A stretch of 64,000 bases of DNA from Bos javanicus (GCF_032452875.1 NC_083868.1:35320537-35384536); one strand, 5' to 3'. Positions 1 to 11,189 are shown, numbered from the stretch's first letter. Numbers and translations are program-made. The notes: a model not told the origin generated them from the sequence alone.

Positions 1-247
1 GACTGATGCTAAAGCTGAAACTCCAGTACTTTGGCCACCTCATGCGAAGAGTTGACTCATTGGGAAGACCCTGATGCTGGGAGGGATTGGGGGCAGGAGA
101 AGAAGGGGACGACAGAGGAGGAGATGGCTGGATGGCATCACCGACTCGATGGACGTGAATTTGAGTGAACTCCGGGAGTTGGTGATGGACAGGGAGGCCT
201 GGAGTGCTGTAATTCATGAGGTCGCAAAGAGTCAGACTCGACTGAGC
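1..247 (+). mobile_element. BovB LINE, 3' end (runs in from the left)
   Basis: The 3' end of a BovB (RTE) LINE whose 5' part lies outside the window. The start reads as the C-terminal ORF2 segment of the BovB protein (Leu-Lys-Leu-Gln-Tyr-Phe-Gly-His-Leu), followed by the Arg/Gly-rich stretch and the terminal Leu-Ser-Asp-stop. One base is missing in the Ser-Leu-Glu-Lys stretch near position 61, which breaks the frame. The tail is the CTGAT type rather than the ACTGA type. It resembles the copy at 3318-5120 and is among the least diverged here. Confidence 0.93.
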
Positions 248-264
248 GACTGATCTGAACCAAA

Positions 265-710
265 CTGAGGTGCACCTTAAGTGCATTATACTAAGTGATG
301 TAATTCAAAAAACAAACAAACAAAAAAGTCAAATACTGTATGGTCTCACTTACATGTGGAATCTAAAATAAAAAGTAAAGAGAAAAGCTTGCAGATACAG
401 AGAACAGAGTGGTGGTTTCAAATGGATAAAAGGAGTAAAAAGGTACAAACTTCCATTATGAAAGAAGTCATGGGGATGTAGCATACAGCATGGTGATTAG
501 TTAATAATACTGTATTGCATATTTGAAAGTTGCTAAGACAGTAGATCTTAAAAGTTCTTATCATAAGAAAAATTTCTGAAGCTGTAATGGGTGTTTCCCA
601 GAATTACTGTAGTGATTATTTCTCAATATATACAAACATCAAATCACTATGTTGTACACCTGAAACGAATATCACGTCATATGTCAATTATATATTTATG
701 AAATAAATCA
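265..710 (+). mobile_element. L1 LINE 3' fragment
   Basis: Decayed end of L1 ORF2 plus 3' UTR. It carries the characteristic L1 tail wording (tatggtctcacttacatgtg, then a region ending in tgtacacctgaaac) and stops in an A/T-rich end near 710. It follows directly on the BovB 3' end. The frame is broken throughout and the copy is inactive. Confidence 0.75.
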
Positions 711-800
711 TCAACAGTTTTATGTTTATAAAATAAATCAGCAGTTTTATATTTATAAAATGAATATAAAATGATTATATATTTATAAAATCATTCAACA
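711..800. repeat. Degenerate AT-rich tandem repeat
   Basis: About three imperfect copies of a unit of roughly 27 bases, built around cagttttat followed by ttataaaat. It lies immediately after the L1 3' end and probably grew from the L1 A/T-rich tail. Confidence 0.6.
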
Positions 801-1083
801 TATATGAAAAGTATGACTTCAAGAAATGTCTTCAAAAAAACTATGGAAGCACTATGAGAGGTATTTAACAGGTATATAGAAAAGAAAAGAACAGTCAATA
901 AGATCGCAGATTCTCGAGTGTCTCTAAAGGATGATAAGTGCTATATTATTTTCTAGAAATTTCTAAAACAGTGTGGACATAGAGGCTCAAACTAAATCTT
1001 ATTTGAATCTTGATTCCAACACTGTGCTGCAAGAACATGACATTGGGCCACAGCCTTGATATGATATAATGTAATATACATCT

Positions 1084-1886
1084 TGCCCAGAGAAATATCA
1101 CTAACTTCAGATATGCAGATGGCACCACCCTTATGGCAGAAAGTGAAGAAGAACTAAAGAGCCTCTTGATGAAAGTGAAAGAGGAAAGTGAAAAAGTTGG
1201 CTTAAAGCTCAACATTCAGAAAACTAAGATCATGGCATCTGGTCCCATTACTTCATGGCAAATAGATGGGGAAACAGTGGAAACAGTCACTGACTTTATT
1301 TTGGGGGGCTCCAAAATCACTGCAGATAGTGATTGCAGCCATGAAATTAAAAGATGTTTATTCCTTGGAAGGAAACTTATGACCAACCTAGACAGCATAT
1401 TAACAAGCGGAGACATTATTTTGTCCACAAAGGTCCATCTACTCAAGGCTATGGTTTTCCCAGTAGTCATGTATGGTTGTGAGTGTTGGACTATAAAGAA
1501 AGCTGAGTACTGAAGAATTGATGCTTTTGAACTGTGGTTTTGGAGAAGACTCTTGAGAGTCCCTTGGACTGCAAGGAGATCCAACCAGTCCATCCTAAAG
1601 GAGATCAGTCCTGGGTGTTCATTGGAAGGACTGATGTTGAAGCTGAAACTCCAATACTTTGGCCACCTGATGTGAAGAGCTGACTCATTGGAAAAGACCC
1701 TGATGTTGGGAAAGTTTGAAGGCAGAAGGAGAAGGGGACGACCGAGGATGAGATGGTTAGATGGCATCACCGACTCAATGGACATGGGTTTAGGTGTACT
1801 CCGGGAGTTGGTGATGGACAGGGAGGCCTGGCATGCTGCAGTTTATGTGGTCACAAAGAGTCAGACATGACTGAGCGACTGAACTG
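1084..1886 (+). mobile_element. BovB LINE, 5'-truncated
   Basis: This BovB copy starts just upstream of the reverse-transcriptase active site and runs to the 3' tail. The active-site motif reads Tyr-Ala-Asp-Gly (1112-1123) instead of Tyr-Ala-Asp-Asp. An internal frameshift near 1305 and a stop at 1510-1512 confirm a dead copy. An 11-base TSD (aatatacatct) is visible at 1073-1083 and 1887-1897, so both ends are defined. Open stretches at 1133-1513 and 1688-1870 are remnants of the same protein. The long antisense frame at 1216-1785 is an artefact of the template. Confidence 0.93.
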
Positions 1887-1897
1887 AATATACATCT

Positions 1898-3317
1898 ACC
1901 AAATGTATATTATGCTTTTTAATGAATCTGTCTCTTGATGACCGCATAACAAAATCAATTCAACTAGTCTCAGTCAGTCTCTGATCTATCTGTAAGTTTA
2001 TCTCTTCTGACCATTAAATGAGATCATGCATTTAAAGCACTTGCTTATAGTAGTCATTTAATAAATATCAGTACACAATTAGTATAAAAATAGCATAAAC
2101 ATCCTATTAACATGCAGTTAAATGTATTTACATGTGGATACCATCATTTCAATTATTTTAATACCCTTGCATTTTTAGCTATGTCAAATTAACCTAAAAT
2201 ATTTATGTTTTCTTCAAAAACTGATAAAGGTTATTAAAGATTATTAAATTTTCCAGATTCTATTCCTTTTCATGGGACAAAGGAAAAACATGGCTACCTT
2301 AAGATTCGCATTTCCATAGCACTACCATATCCGAAAGTTGGTCAGTGTATCCACACATATAACAGCACAAGTAGTACTTGCCTAAAACACAAATCAATCC
2401 ACTATCTATGTATAGACCCTGGACATTGTTTTTTAGAAATCCCAAGAATATAACATCTCAACAAATACCTTTATCTTCTTAATATCTGAAATTCTAGAAT
2501 TTTATCCCTCCTATCGTATTCTCCCTCCTATCTTATTCAAATACTCCTGAAAAACATACTTCCAATCTAATCATTGGCCTTTCATACTTATTCTTGTCTA
2601 TAATCATGGTTTTGACTAGCTGCTTCCCCTGACACAGACAGCCTTATAATACAGGTGACTTGTCCACTCCTCTTTGCCTGGGTACTTACAATGCAATGTA
2701 AGCCCTTTGAAATGATTAAACAGCAGTGATACTGCTCACACTATGAACTAAATGCCTTTATTTCTATGTTTTATTATCACATTTTATAAGTAAATATATA
2801 TGTATATTTTAAAGATCTTGAAAAATGCAAGTCAAAAAAATTAAGTATAATCTTTTGCTCAGAGATATCCTATGTAAATAAGATCAAAGAACTCATACCC
2901 TGCTATTTTCATATATCAGTAGTATTTTCCCTGAAGATTAAGTATTTTTATAAGTAACTGTTCTAGTGAATGTGTAGCATTCATTCACATGTCTATGCTA
3001 TAATTGTTTTCAACAACTACATTGTTGATGCTAATTTTTCCATATAACAATATATTTATAAATAAACAATGAGAATTTATGTATTACTTTAAAGTAGCTT
3101 TCCAAGAAGGGAACTCTTGATCCAAAGTTAATAAATCTACTTTTACTAAGTGCTTTATTTTGCTTTTCACGAAGATCATAGAAGTTAACTTTAAATAAGA
3201 TAACCATTTAAAGACGTTCCAGTAATACTTATTTTTAGTTTAATGGAATATACTTAGTTCACGTTCATTGAAGAAAATGTAGAAAATATAGGGGAAAATC
3301 AAAAGTTCTACTGAAAA
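1898..3317. other. AT-rich unique sequence
   Basis: No gene, young repeat or RNA was recognised. The sequence is AT-rich with short frames only. It may hold old, unidentifiable interspersed repeats. Confidence 0.5.
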
Positions 3318-5120
3318 ATTTAAGAAGAGATAAGAACGCCTTCTTCAGCAATCAATGCAAAGAAATAGAGGAAAACAACAGAATGGGAAAGACTAGAGAT
3401 CTCTTCAAGAAAATCAGAGATACCAAAGGAACATTTCATGCAAAGATGGGCTCCATAAAGGACAGAAATGGTATGGACCTAACAGAAGCAGAAGATACTA
3501 AGAAAAGATGGCAAGAATACACAGAAGAACTGTACAAAAAAGATCTTCATGACCCAGATAATCACGATGGTGTGATCACTGACCTAGAGCCAGACATCCT
3601 GGAATGTGAAGTCAAGTGGGCCTTAGAAAGCATCACTACGAACAAAGCTAGTGGAAGTGACAGAACTCTAGTTGAGCTATTCCAAATCCTGAAAGATGAT
3701 GCTGTGAAAGTGCTGCACTCAATATGCCAGCAAATTTGGAAAACTCAGCAGTGGCCACAGGACTGGAAAAGGTCAGTTTTCATTCCAACCCCAAAGAAAG
3801 GCAATGCCAAAGAGTGCTCAAACTACTGCACAATTGCACTCATCTCACACACTAGTAAAGTCATGTTCAAAATTCTCCAAGTCAGGCTTCAGCAATATGT
3901 GAACCGTGAACTTCCTGATGTTCAAGCTGGTTTAAGAAAAGGCAGAGGAAACAGAGATCAAACTGCCAACATCCGCTGGATCATGGAAAAAGCAAGAGAG
4001 TTCCAGAAAAACATCTATTTTGGCTTTATTGACTATGCCAAAGCCTTTGACTGTGTGGATCACAATAAACTGTGGAAAATTCTGAAAAAGATGGGAATAC
4101 CAGACCACCTGATCTGCCTCTTGAGAAATTTGTATGCAGGTCAGGAAGCAACAGTTAGAACTGGACATGGAACAACAGACTGGTTCCAAATAAGAAAAGG
4201 AGTATGTCAAGGCTGTATACTGTCACCCTGCTTACTTAACTTCTATGCAGAATACATCATGAGAAACGCTGGACTGGAAGAAACACAAGCTGGAATCAAG
4301 ATTGCCGGGAGAAATATCAATAACCTCAGATATGCAGATGACACCACCCTTATGGCAGAAAGTGAAGAGGAACTAGAAAGACTCTTGATGAAACTGAAAG
4401 TGGAGAGTGAAAAAGTTGGCTTAAAGCTCAACATTCAGAAAACGAAGATCATTGCATCTGGTCCCATCACTTCATGGGAAATAGATGGGGAAACAGTGGA
4501 AACAGTGTCACACTTTATTTTTCTGGGCTCCAAAATCACTGCAGATGGTGACTGCAGCCATGAAATTAAAAGACGCTTACTCCTTGGAAGGAAAGTTATG
4601 ACCAACCTAGATAGCATATTCAAAAGCAAAGACATTACTTTGCCAACAAAGGTTCGTCTAGTCAAGGCTGTGGTTTTTCCAGTGGTCATGTATGGATGTG
4701 AGAGTTGTACTGTGAAGAAGGCTGAGCACCGAAGAATTGATGCTTTTGAACTGTGGTGTTGGAGAAGACTCTTGAGAGTCCCTTGAACTGCACGGAGATC
4801 CAACCAGTCCATTCTAAAGGAGATCAGCCCTGGGATTTCTTTGGAAGGAATGATGTTAAAGCTGAAACTCCAGTATTTTGGTCACCTCATGCAAAGAGTT
4901 GACTCATTGGAAAAGACTCTGATGCTGGGAAGGATTGGGGGCAAGAGGAGAAGGGGACGACAGAGGATGAGATGGCTGGATGGCATCACTGACTCGATGG
5001 ACATGAGTCTGAGTGAACTCCGGGAGTTGGTGATGGACAGGAAGGCCTGGCATGCTGCGATTCATGGAGTCGCAAAGAGTCAGACACGACTGAGTGACTG
5101 ATCTGATCTGATCTGATCTG
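3318..5120 (+). mobile_element. BovB LINE with nearly open reverse-transcriptase frame
   Basis: A 5'-truncated BovB (RTE clade) LINE. It begins after the endonuclease domain, in the linker Ala-Phe-Phe-Ser-Asn-Gln-Cys-Lys-Glu, and contains the complete RT region, the C-terminal domain and a 3' tail of four CTGAT units. The reading frame is described separately. No clear TSD was found. BovB encodes an APE-type endonuclease plus RT that performs target-primed reverse transcription and is thought to mobilise Bov-tA and BOV-A2 SINEs. In ruminants it is the classic case of a horizontally acquired LINE (established literature, not shown by this sequence). Confidence 0.95.
3383..5101 (+). pseudogene. 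BovB ORF2 (RT) fragment, one in-frame stop
   Basis: From Met at 3383 the frame stays open to 4783. It then meets a TGA (4784-4786) and continues in the same frame, with no frameshift, to the natural Leu-Ser-Asp-stop at 5101. The TGA replaces the expected Trp codon of the Arg-Val-Pro-Trp-Thr-Ala-Arg-Arg stretch, so a single G-to-A change explains it. The RT palm motif A (Phe-Ile-Asp-Tyr-Ala-Lys-Ala-Phe-Asp) lies near residue 213, and the active-site Tyr-Ala-Asp-Asp is at residues 317-320 (4331-4342), intact. The endonuclease domain is absent because of 5' truncation, so the copy cannot be autonomous. No promoter is evident. Confidence 0.9.
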
Positions 5121-5785
5121 ACTAATCACAATAATATTTGTTCTTGTTTTCATCAGAGCTTTTCTGTGCATATTACATATATTTTTTAAAAGACAATAGA
5201 TAATATACAATTTTGAGCTCTACTTTCTTTTTCATTTTATCAGATGTGTTTTCTAATGTTCAATTCTCTTCTTTTCTTCCCTATCTCAATAGTCACCTCT
5301 GTATACACTGTTGCCTTAATCAGAAATTCAGAGGAACCATTCCAGACACAAGTTTCTCTCTTTTGTCCAACATCAATGGATTACCAATCCCTCGTATGTC
5401 CTCCCCTAGAATAACTCACATGACTTCAGCTTCCCTCCAACCACATTTCCACTGTTTCTCTCACTTGTGTTATTGCAGGTACTCCCTTTGCCAGGTCTTT
5501 TCACCTCCACTCCAGTCATCTTGTATCCCAGTCTCCATGATCCTAGAGAACATTTTAACATTGAGATAAAACCCTGTTATTCCAAAGATTACAATGATCC
5601 ACTTAAGATAAAACCCTCATTTTTCACTGTACCACTGTTTGCTTTCACTACTTTAGCTTCCTCCATCTCTTGACATTGTCCCAGGTATAACTTGCCCTCA
5701 GGAAATGCCAAGCCACTTTTTCTTCCCTAACTGTGTATTGCTCTCCATGAGTTTGTAAATTTCCTATTAAAAGCCTCTTGTAAGA
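5121..5785. other. Unique sequence, no gene seen
   Basis: Moderately pyrimidine-rich. The frames at 5213-5569 and 5467-5673 (118 and 68 codons) overlap in different phases and show no recognisable domain. I regard them as chance frames. Confidence 0.45.
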
Positions 5786-5787
5786 AC

Positions 5788-5995
5788 TCTGGAGACACAC
5801 TCTAGCTATATTTAAGTCCTGGCTGTGCTTGCTGTTGACCTTGGGCCATTCACTAAACTGTTACGTATTTCAAGTTTCTCACTTGTAAAAGTAGTCTAGT
5901 AACACTGCTTACCCATGGGATAGTGACAAGGATTGAATGACTTCATAACTGTAAGATGTTTGGAACAGTAACCCACACAAGTGTTGTGTAAAATA
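5788..5995 (+). mobile_element. MIR SINE
   Basis: Ancient mammalian-wide tRNA-derived SINE. The order of landmarks fits MIR: a sequence like 'gtcctggctgtgc', then 'gaccttgggcca', then 'ctcacttgtaaaa', then 'gacaaggattgaatga'. The copy is diverged, as expected for its age. Confidence 0.75.
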
Positions 5996-6062
5996 TCTAT
6001 TAAATTGAGGCTTTTATATTGCCTGTTATAATTTTTAGCTTGCACAGCCCTATTTAACTTTG

Positions 6063-6339
6063 CTGCTTCTGCTGCTGCTAAGTCGCTTCAGTCATGTCTG
6101 ACTCTGTGTGACCCCATAGACGGCAGCCCACCAGGCTCCCCCGTCCCTGGGATTCTCCAGGCAAGAACATTGGAGTGGGTTGCCATTTCCTTCTCCAATG
6201 CATGAAAGTGAAAAGTGAAAGTGAAGTCGCTCAGTCCTGTCCGACTCTTCCCGACCCCATGGACTGCAGCCTACCAGGCTCCTCCTTCCATGGGATTTTC
6301 CAGGCAAGAGTACTGGAGTGGGGTGCCATTGCCCTCTCC
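6063..6339 (-). mobile_element. BOV-A2 SINE (dimer), minus
   Basis: Two Bov-A units joined by the (ttcactttcactttt) linker, read on the minus strand. The plus strand therefore opens with the complement of the (GCA)n tail. An 11-base TSD (atttaactttg) flanks it at 6052-6062 and 6340-6350, so the insertion is cleanly bounded. The 136-codon minus-strand frame at 6092-6502 runs through it and is not a gene. Confidence 0.95.
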
Positions 6340-6350
6340 ATTTAACTTTG

Positions 6351-7775
6351 AGATTACTCCAAAAGTGTTTTCCTGAAACTACACAGAGATGCCTGTCTCT
6401 ACTCTTTGATCTTTGTCTTATCTCTCTGGACACAGTATTAAAATTATATGCATTCGTGATTCCCAGAATAGTTGTGTGAGAGAAGAGGTTGTCTTTCTTC
6501 ATTGTCAGCCTCTAGCACAAAGCCTAAGCAAGGCTCTACTACTTGTGGTCCATCAGCATCTGTTTTTCAAATGAACTGGCAATTTTGATGAAGATCTTGT
6601 TCACTACTTGTTCTTTCCATGTATACTATGTTTTCAAGACTCTAGTTAAATAAAAAAAAAAAATTTAAGAATCAAGTCTTACAATAGGTTATAAGCTTAC
6701 AATCTGATTTTAAAAAGAGACTGAATCAGGATCTACTTTTATTTGGTAAGTTACTATATTATTTTCACGGAGAAAACAAGTAGTACATGCCACATAATAC
6801 TTTAAAAATTAACAACCCACCAGTCATATTACTAAGATTAAAAGTTGTAGCAATCAGAACTAGGCATGGGAAGAAGATATGAAAGAAAGAAAAAGACATA
6901 GGCCTTACTTTTAAAGGAACTTTAAATGCGCTTGAGTTTCAGAGCACACATCCACAAGATTATTGAAGCATACTTAAAGCTCTGTGATGGATAAAATTTA
7001 GAGAACAAGCAAATTAGAAGAATGCAGTGTCCATGGATATAAACAATACATAAATGGAATAAGTAGGACAGAATCTTCCAGCTCAACAATAAGATATGTC
7101 AGATATGACTTTTAATTCAGATTATAAAGTCAAGACAGTTATGCAAGGATTTGAAGAGGTTAAAAATAGCTATGAGAGACGAATAGCGCACTCAGTCAAG
7201 AAAGTAGAAATAAGACAGATAAACTGAGAAGATTTTTGGAGGATGTAAAGCAACTGGCAAATTCTCTCTGCCTGATATTTTATCAGGAGATGAAATGGGT
7301 GAGTATACTACAAAGCTTGGGAGTTTTTTTCCACACAAGTCTTTAAGGAAAGGTGAGATAAAGGCACTTTGAAAACGAAGATGTTGTGAACATATAGATA
7401 TTCTGCAATACCATTAATGTTATTATGACATTTATAACAACATTGATAATAGTAATTAATAAAGTAATAGTACTGCAACAGATGATAATGATGAAGATAA
7501 AAATTACCATTATACTAATGGTAATTAATATAATGGTGCATTAGGGAAAGTAAGATGTAAGGACAAATATAGATATCCTAAATTATGTTATCTACATACA
7601 TGAAAAGCTGAATACCTGGTTATCTAACATGAACTATACTAAAGAATATGCTGCTACTTTCCAAATAAAAATAAAGAGCTTCAGAGGCAAAAAAATAATT
7701 TCCAACGTCTTTTGGTCTCCAAGTCACTCCTACACAAGAAGAATTTGATGAGTTAAGTGTAAATGCACAAGGAAC
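6351..7775. other. AT-rich unique sequence
   Basis: No gene or recognisable young repeat. It contains a short A-run near 6650 and a low-complexity taatga/gataa-rich patch at about 7430-7520. Confidence 0.45.
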
Positions 7776-8144
7776 ATGTGGATTACATTTTCTTTAAAAA
7801 TACACAAGGGTTTAAAAATTAAGGAGAAAAACTGTTTGGAAAAATGCATTTTTCATAAGGCCAAACCAAAAACACTTGAAATAGTTTTAGATTGTAGTAT
7901 GACCTTCAACATTGTTGTGTTTATTAACCTAAAAATAAACAGTTTTTCAGTAGGAGAAATGAAGCCATAAAATATACACCAAGTATGAATAGGAATGAAT
8001 AATTTCTTAAAGATTTTATTGAGTTTTCTTTTAATAATCTCCCATCCCGAGGTGTTCAAGCAAATGCCCACCATCTGTGTCATATTCTGTTTATTCCATT
8101 ATTTCTTCATAATGTTTCTGGGTCACTTATTAGAGGATACAACA

Positions 8145-8489
8145 TCAGAATATGTGTTGTTTTAAAATTGTCAACCTTTCCCTAGTGGTAGGGTTAACTG
8201 AATCTTTCTTGTACTCTTCAAACAACTCAAATATATGATCAATTTGAGTCATTTTTGAATAATGTGGCCCATGATTTATTCCAATCACTGCCTGTATATT
8301 TGTTGGAAAGACACTTCCTAAGATGACACCTTGTTCCTGTAAATAGGCAGAGCTGTTATGAAACTTGAAGAGCTGGGTTATTTTGAGATGTACTGGTAGG
8401 TAAGTCAAGATTATAGAACATGCATTATGACAGGCAATGACTGTCTTCATGGCCTGCAACAAGCGGAAAGAACAATTAAACAAAAACAA
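8145..8489 (-). CDS. Unidentified 114-codon minus-strand frame, possible terminal exon or decayed pseudogene
   Basis: This is one of the few long frames outside a recognised repeat. On the minus strand a pyrimidine-rich run ending ttgttgcag (8454-8462) is followed by GCCATGAAG, so a splice acceptor at 8454/8453 is plausible. The frame then runs to a TGA at 8147-8145. An AATAAA lies downstream at about 8020 on the minus strand. The protein is neutral to hydrophobic with an acidic helix-like segment (His-Ile-Phe-Glu-Leu-Phe-Glu-Glu-Tyr-Lys-Lys) near its end. I do not recognise the family. A second 56-codon frame lies just upstream (8701-8534). The predicted splice between them is out of phase, which favours a decayed gene fragment, an old repeat or chance over a live gene. 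Confidence 0.25.
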   Translation of the reverse strand: MFLFNCSFRLLQAMKTVIACHNACSIILTYLPVHLKITQLFKFHNSSAYLQEQGVILGSVFPTNIQAVIGINHGPHYSKMTQIDHIFELFEEYKKDSVNPTTRERLTILKQHIF

Positions 8490-8533
8490 TGAAAAAAAAT
8501 GATGTTTTCATTTTTGTTGTTGCTGTTCTCTTA

Positions 8534-8701
8534 CCAGGTGTTTCTATTCAAGCATCCATGGCATTTCAGTGATTTGGGGTCATTACTTTCTTCTTGCATT
8601 ATTTGTTTTATAATGAACATTTTGTCATTCTTCAAATTCTCCCAAGCATCATGCATTGCTTTCATCAATTTTATCTCTTTTATGCCAAGCACAGAGTTTC
8701 G
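8534..8701 (-). CDS. Unidentified 56-codon minus-strand open stretch
   Basis: Open from after a TGA (8704-8702) to a TAA at 8533-8531. It reads as a charged, helix-like peptide containing Lys-Ala-Met-His-Asp-Ala-Trp-Glu-Asn-Leu. It ends at CACCTG/GTAAGAG (8535/8534), a close match to a splice donor. Joining this donor to the acceptor at 8454/8453 would remove 81 bases but gives Trp-Pro-stop, so the pair is not a coding splice as written. No family recognised. Confidence 0.2.
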
Positions 8702-9063
8702 TCAATTATTTATCTGCACCTTTCCTCAAACTCACCCTTTCTTTTTTCTTTCCATTGCCAGCTTTCCAAAGGAGGCCATTATCTCTCTATCACTAACCTG
8801 CATTTACCAAAAGGAAGAAATCATCAGTTTCTCTTCCACTTCAAGTATGAACCCATAGCCTGCTGGCTGCAACATAGGTGATGGGCACTAACTCTGCATT
8901 TCTGGGCTGCATTTCTGATACTGTTCGTTCAACCACCTTTCTACTTAATAATCTTGGAAACATCCTATTGCTTGAAAGCTAAAACCTTAATCCAGAATAC
9001 TAGAAAATATTTAGTCAATGCATATTTGTTGAAAGAATTCAAGTATTCCTCTCATTTTAGCTC

Positions 9064-9344
9064 AGAGAAGGCAATGGCAACCCACTCCAATACTCTTGCC
9101 TGGAAAATCCCATGGACGGAGGAGCCTGGTAGGCTGCAGTCCATGAGGTCGCTACAAGTCAGACACAACTGAGCGACTTCACTCTCACTTTTCACTTTCA
9201 CGCATTGGAGAAGGAAATGGCAACCCACTCCAGTGCTCTTGCCTGGAGAATCCCAGGGACGGGGGAGCCTGGTGGGCTGCCGTCTATGGGGTCGCACAGA
9301 GTCGGACACGACTGAGGCTACTTAGCAGCAGCAGAAGCAGCAGC
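9064..9344 (+). mobile_element. BOV-A2 SINE (dimer)
   Basis: Full two-unit BOV-A2 in sense orientation. It starts agagaaggcaatggcaac, has the ttcacttttcactttca linker at about 9190, then a second unit with gccgtctatggggtcgcac and a (GCA)n tail near 9330. No TSD was clearly readable. Frames at 8954-9172 (plus) and 9052-9309 (minus) are SINE-derived. Confidence 0.94.
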
Positions 9345-10518
9345 GATCCTATTAAATGCAGATTCTGATTCAGTGGGTCTGGGGTGGGACTGGAGATTCT
9401 TCATTTCTTATGAGCTTTAGTCATATTCTGTCACTTTTTGTGTGATCTTGTGTGCATTATTTCAGGATTGGAACCTAAATGTTCTCATCTATAAAATGGA
9501 TATATTGAGTAAAAATGCGATCATGAATATAAGTGAAATGCTTCTTCTTGTGTCCCATGACACGTCCCTTCAGACCAGTGTAAACTAAGTTGCATTTTTC
9601 ATAGATAGAGCTCATCACACTTATCACATCCAATATGAAACACCAGCCATATTTCTCTGCTGTTCTGTTGTAGCAATTTAGGCACTACCCTCAAAGCAGC
9701 CCAGAAATGCAGAGTCAATGAATCCATTAATCAGTGGAGCTAGGGGTTAGTGACAAGGTCCCAGCCTCTGGTTTTTCATTCAACAAGTGCATTCAATACA
9801 GATTTTTAGAGAGACTGAAGCCCACAGAGGGATTAAGTGCCAATGCTCTCAGTGAGAACAAATAGTTTCCTTTCCTGTGTCATTTATCCTCATCTCTTCA
9901 TTTCTGCTTCCAGGTATCACCTTCCAAACAAGATTCATTTTAATAAGTTCTTAAGTTTTGCTTTGGGCACCATGATCACTCATAGTTTCACCTGTTTTAG
10001 AATGGAATGAGAAGCAGGAGAGAGAAGCCTGGTTTATGGAGTAATTCTGACATTGAACTGAGTGGGGACAATGATAAATTTTTAAAACCATGGAATTAGC
10101 CAACTTTTTGTTTGCTTATTTATTTATTCATATTGGAAACCAAGAAGAAAGAGAATGACAGTTATGGAGATATCCACCTATTAACTCAGGGAATGATGGG
10201 AAAGTCAAAGGCCTTCATGAAATTTTTCAAAACTTTCATTTGCCACATCTAGGGGGAAACTTTGGTGAAATTCACACACTGGAATTTAATAGTAAATGTA
10301 TAAAAAGTGCAAAGGAGACTTAATGCTCAGCCTTAGTAGGTCTTCTATGATAAAATTATGGAGAAGATACAGAATAAGTAGGAATCTGAGGTGTGCAGTG
10401 GTGATGCTTGGAGTACTTAAGAAGACATGCATTAATGAAGAACACTAGTATCTTTGAGAAGCTCAGTGTGGCTGGCCTCTGTAGGACAGAATTAGTAGGA
10501 AGAGATGATGTCATGAGA
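9345..10518. other. Mostly unique sequence, possible MIR
   Basis: At about 9405-9545 the sequence faintly follows the MIR order (ctgtcac, then gtgtgatcttg, then ctcatctataaaatgg). This is a low-confidence MIR. The rest shows no gene or named repeat. Confidence 0.4.
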
Positions 10519-10531
10519 GAGAGAGACTCCT

Positions 10532-10763
10532 TTTTTTATTTTTTATTATTATTATTTTTCTTAATATACATTTATTTATTTTAATTGGAGGCTAATTACT
10601 TTACAATATTGTATTGGTTTTGCCATACATTGACATGAATCCACCCCGGGTGTACATGTGTTCCCCATCCTGAACCCCCCTCCACCTCCCTCCCCATGCC
10701 ATCCCTCTGGGTCATCCCAGTGCACCAGCCCCTAGCATCCTGTATCATGCATCAAACCTGTAC
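10532..10763 (-). mobile_element. L1 (L1_BT type) 3' end, minus: 3' half of a twin-primed insertion
   Basis: The T-rich start is the complement of the L1 poly(A) tail, followed by the complement of the young ruminant L1 3' UTR (ccccatcctgaacccc, then ccatccctctgggtcatccc). It ends at the complement of caggtttgatgcatg. With the adjoining plus-oriented segment it forms one insertion flanked by a 13-base TSD (gagagagactcct) at 10519-10531 and 11115-11127. Confidence 0.9.
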
Positions 10764-11114
10764 ATTTACACAATGGAGTATTACTCAGCCATTAAAAAGA
10801 ATACATTTGAATCAGTTCTAATGAGGTGGATGAAACTGGAGCCTATTATACGGAGTGAAGTAAGCCAGAATGAAAAACACCAATAGAGTATACTAACACA
10901 TTTATATGGAATTTAGAAAGATGGTAACAATAACCCTGTATACGAGATAGCAAAAGAGACACAGATGTATAGAACAGTCTTTTGGACTCTGTGGGAGAGG
11001 GAGAGGGTGGGATGATTTGGGAGAATGGCATTAAAACATGTATATTATCATATGTGAAATGAATTGCCAGTCCAGGTTTCATGCATGATACAGGATGCTA
11101 GGGGCTGGTGCACT
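10764..11114 (+). mobile_element. L1 upstream segment, inverted: 5' half of the twin-primed insertion
   Basis: This contains the L1 ORF2 end (acaatggagtattactcagc) and 3' UTR start in plus orientation. It is therefore inverted relative to the segment at 10532-10763. Its last roughly 43 bases (ggtttcatgcatgatacagg to gctggtgcact) repeat the sequence that begins the other half, read on the opposite strand. This is the signature of twin priming with a short overlap at the inversion. Confidence 0.88.
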
Positions 11115-11189
11115 GAGAGAGACTCCTGATGTCAATGAAGATGACATGTTCCAGAATAGCCAAGGCCAGATGGTGGTCCATAGCCATCA

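Noticed and set aside
1216..1785. 189-codon minus-strand frame
   Set aside because: It is exactly antisense to the BovB RT coding region. BovB antisense is often open by codon bias. The same holds for the antisense frames at 3932-4210, 4243-4812, 20698-21048 and 23701-23997.
6092..6502. 136-codon minus-strand frame, and similar frames at 11132-11521, 22368-22628, 28686-29049 and 30044-30367
   Set aside because: These are Bov-tA or BOV-A2 read-through frames. The same peptide wording recurs at every SINE.
8454..8534. An 81-base intron joining two minus-strand exons
   Set aside because: Donor and acceptor look good, but the join gives an immediate stop (Trp-Pro-stop). Kept only as a finding, not as a gene model.
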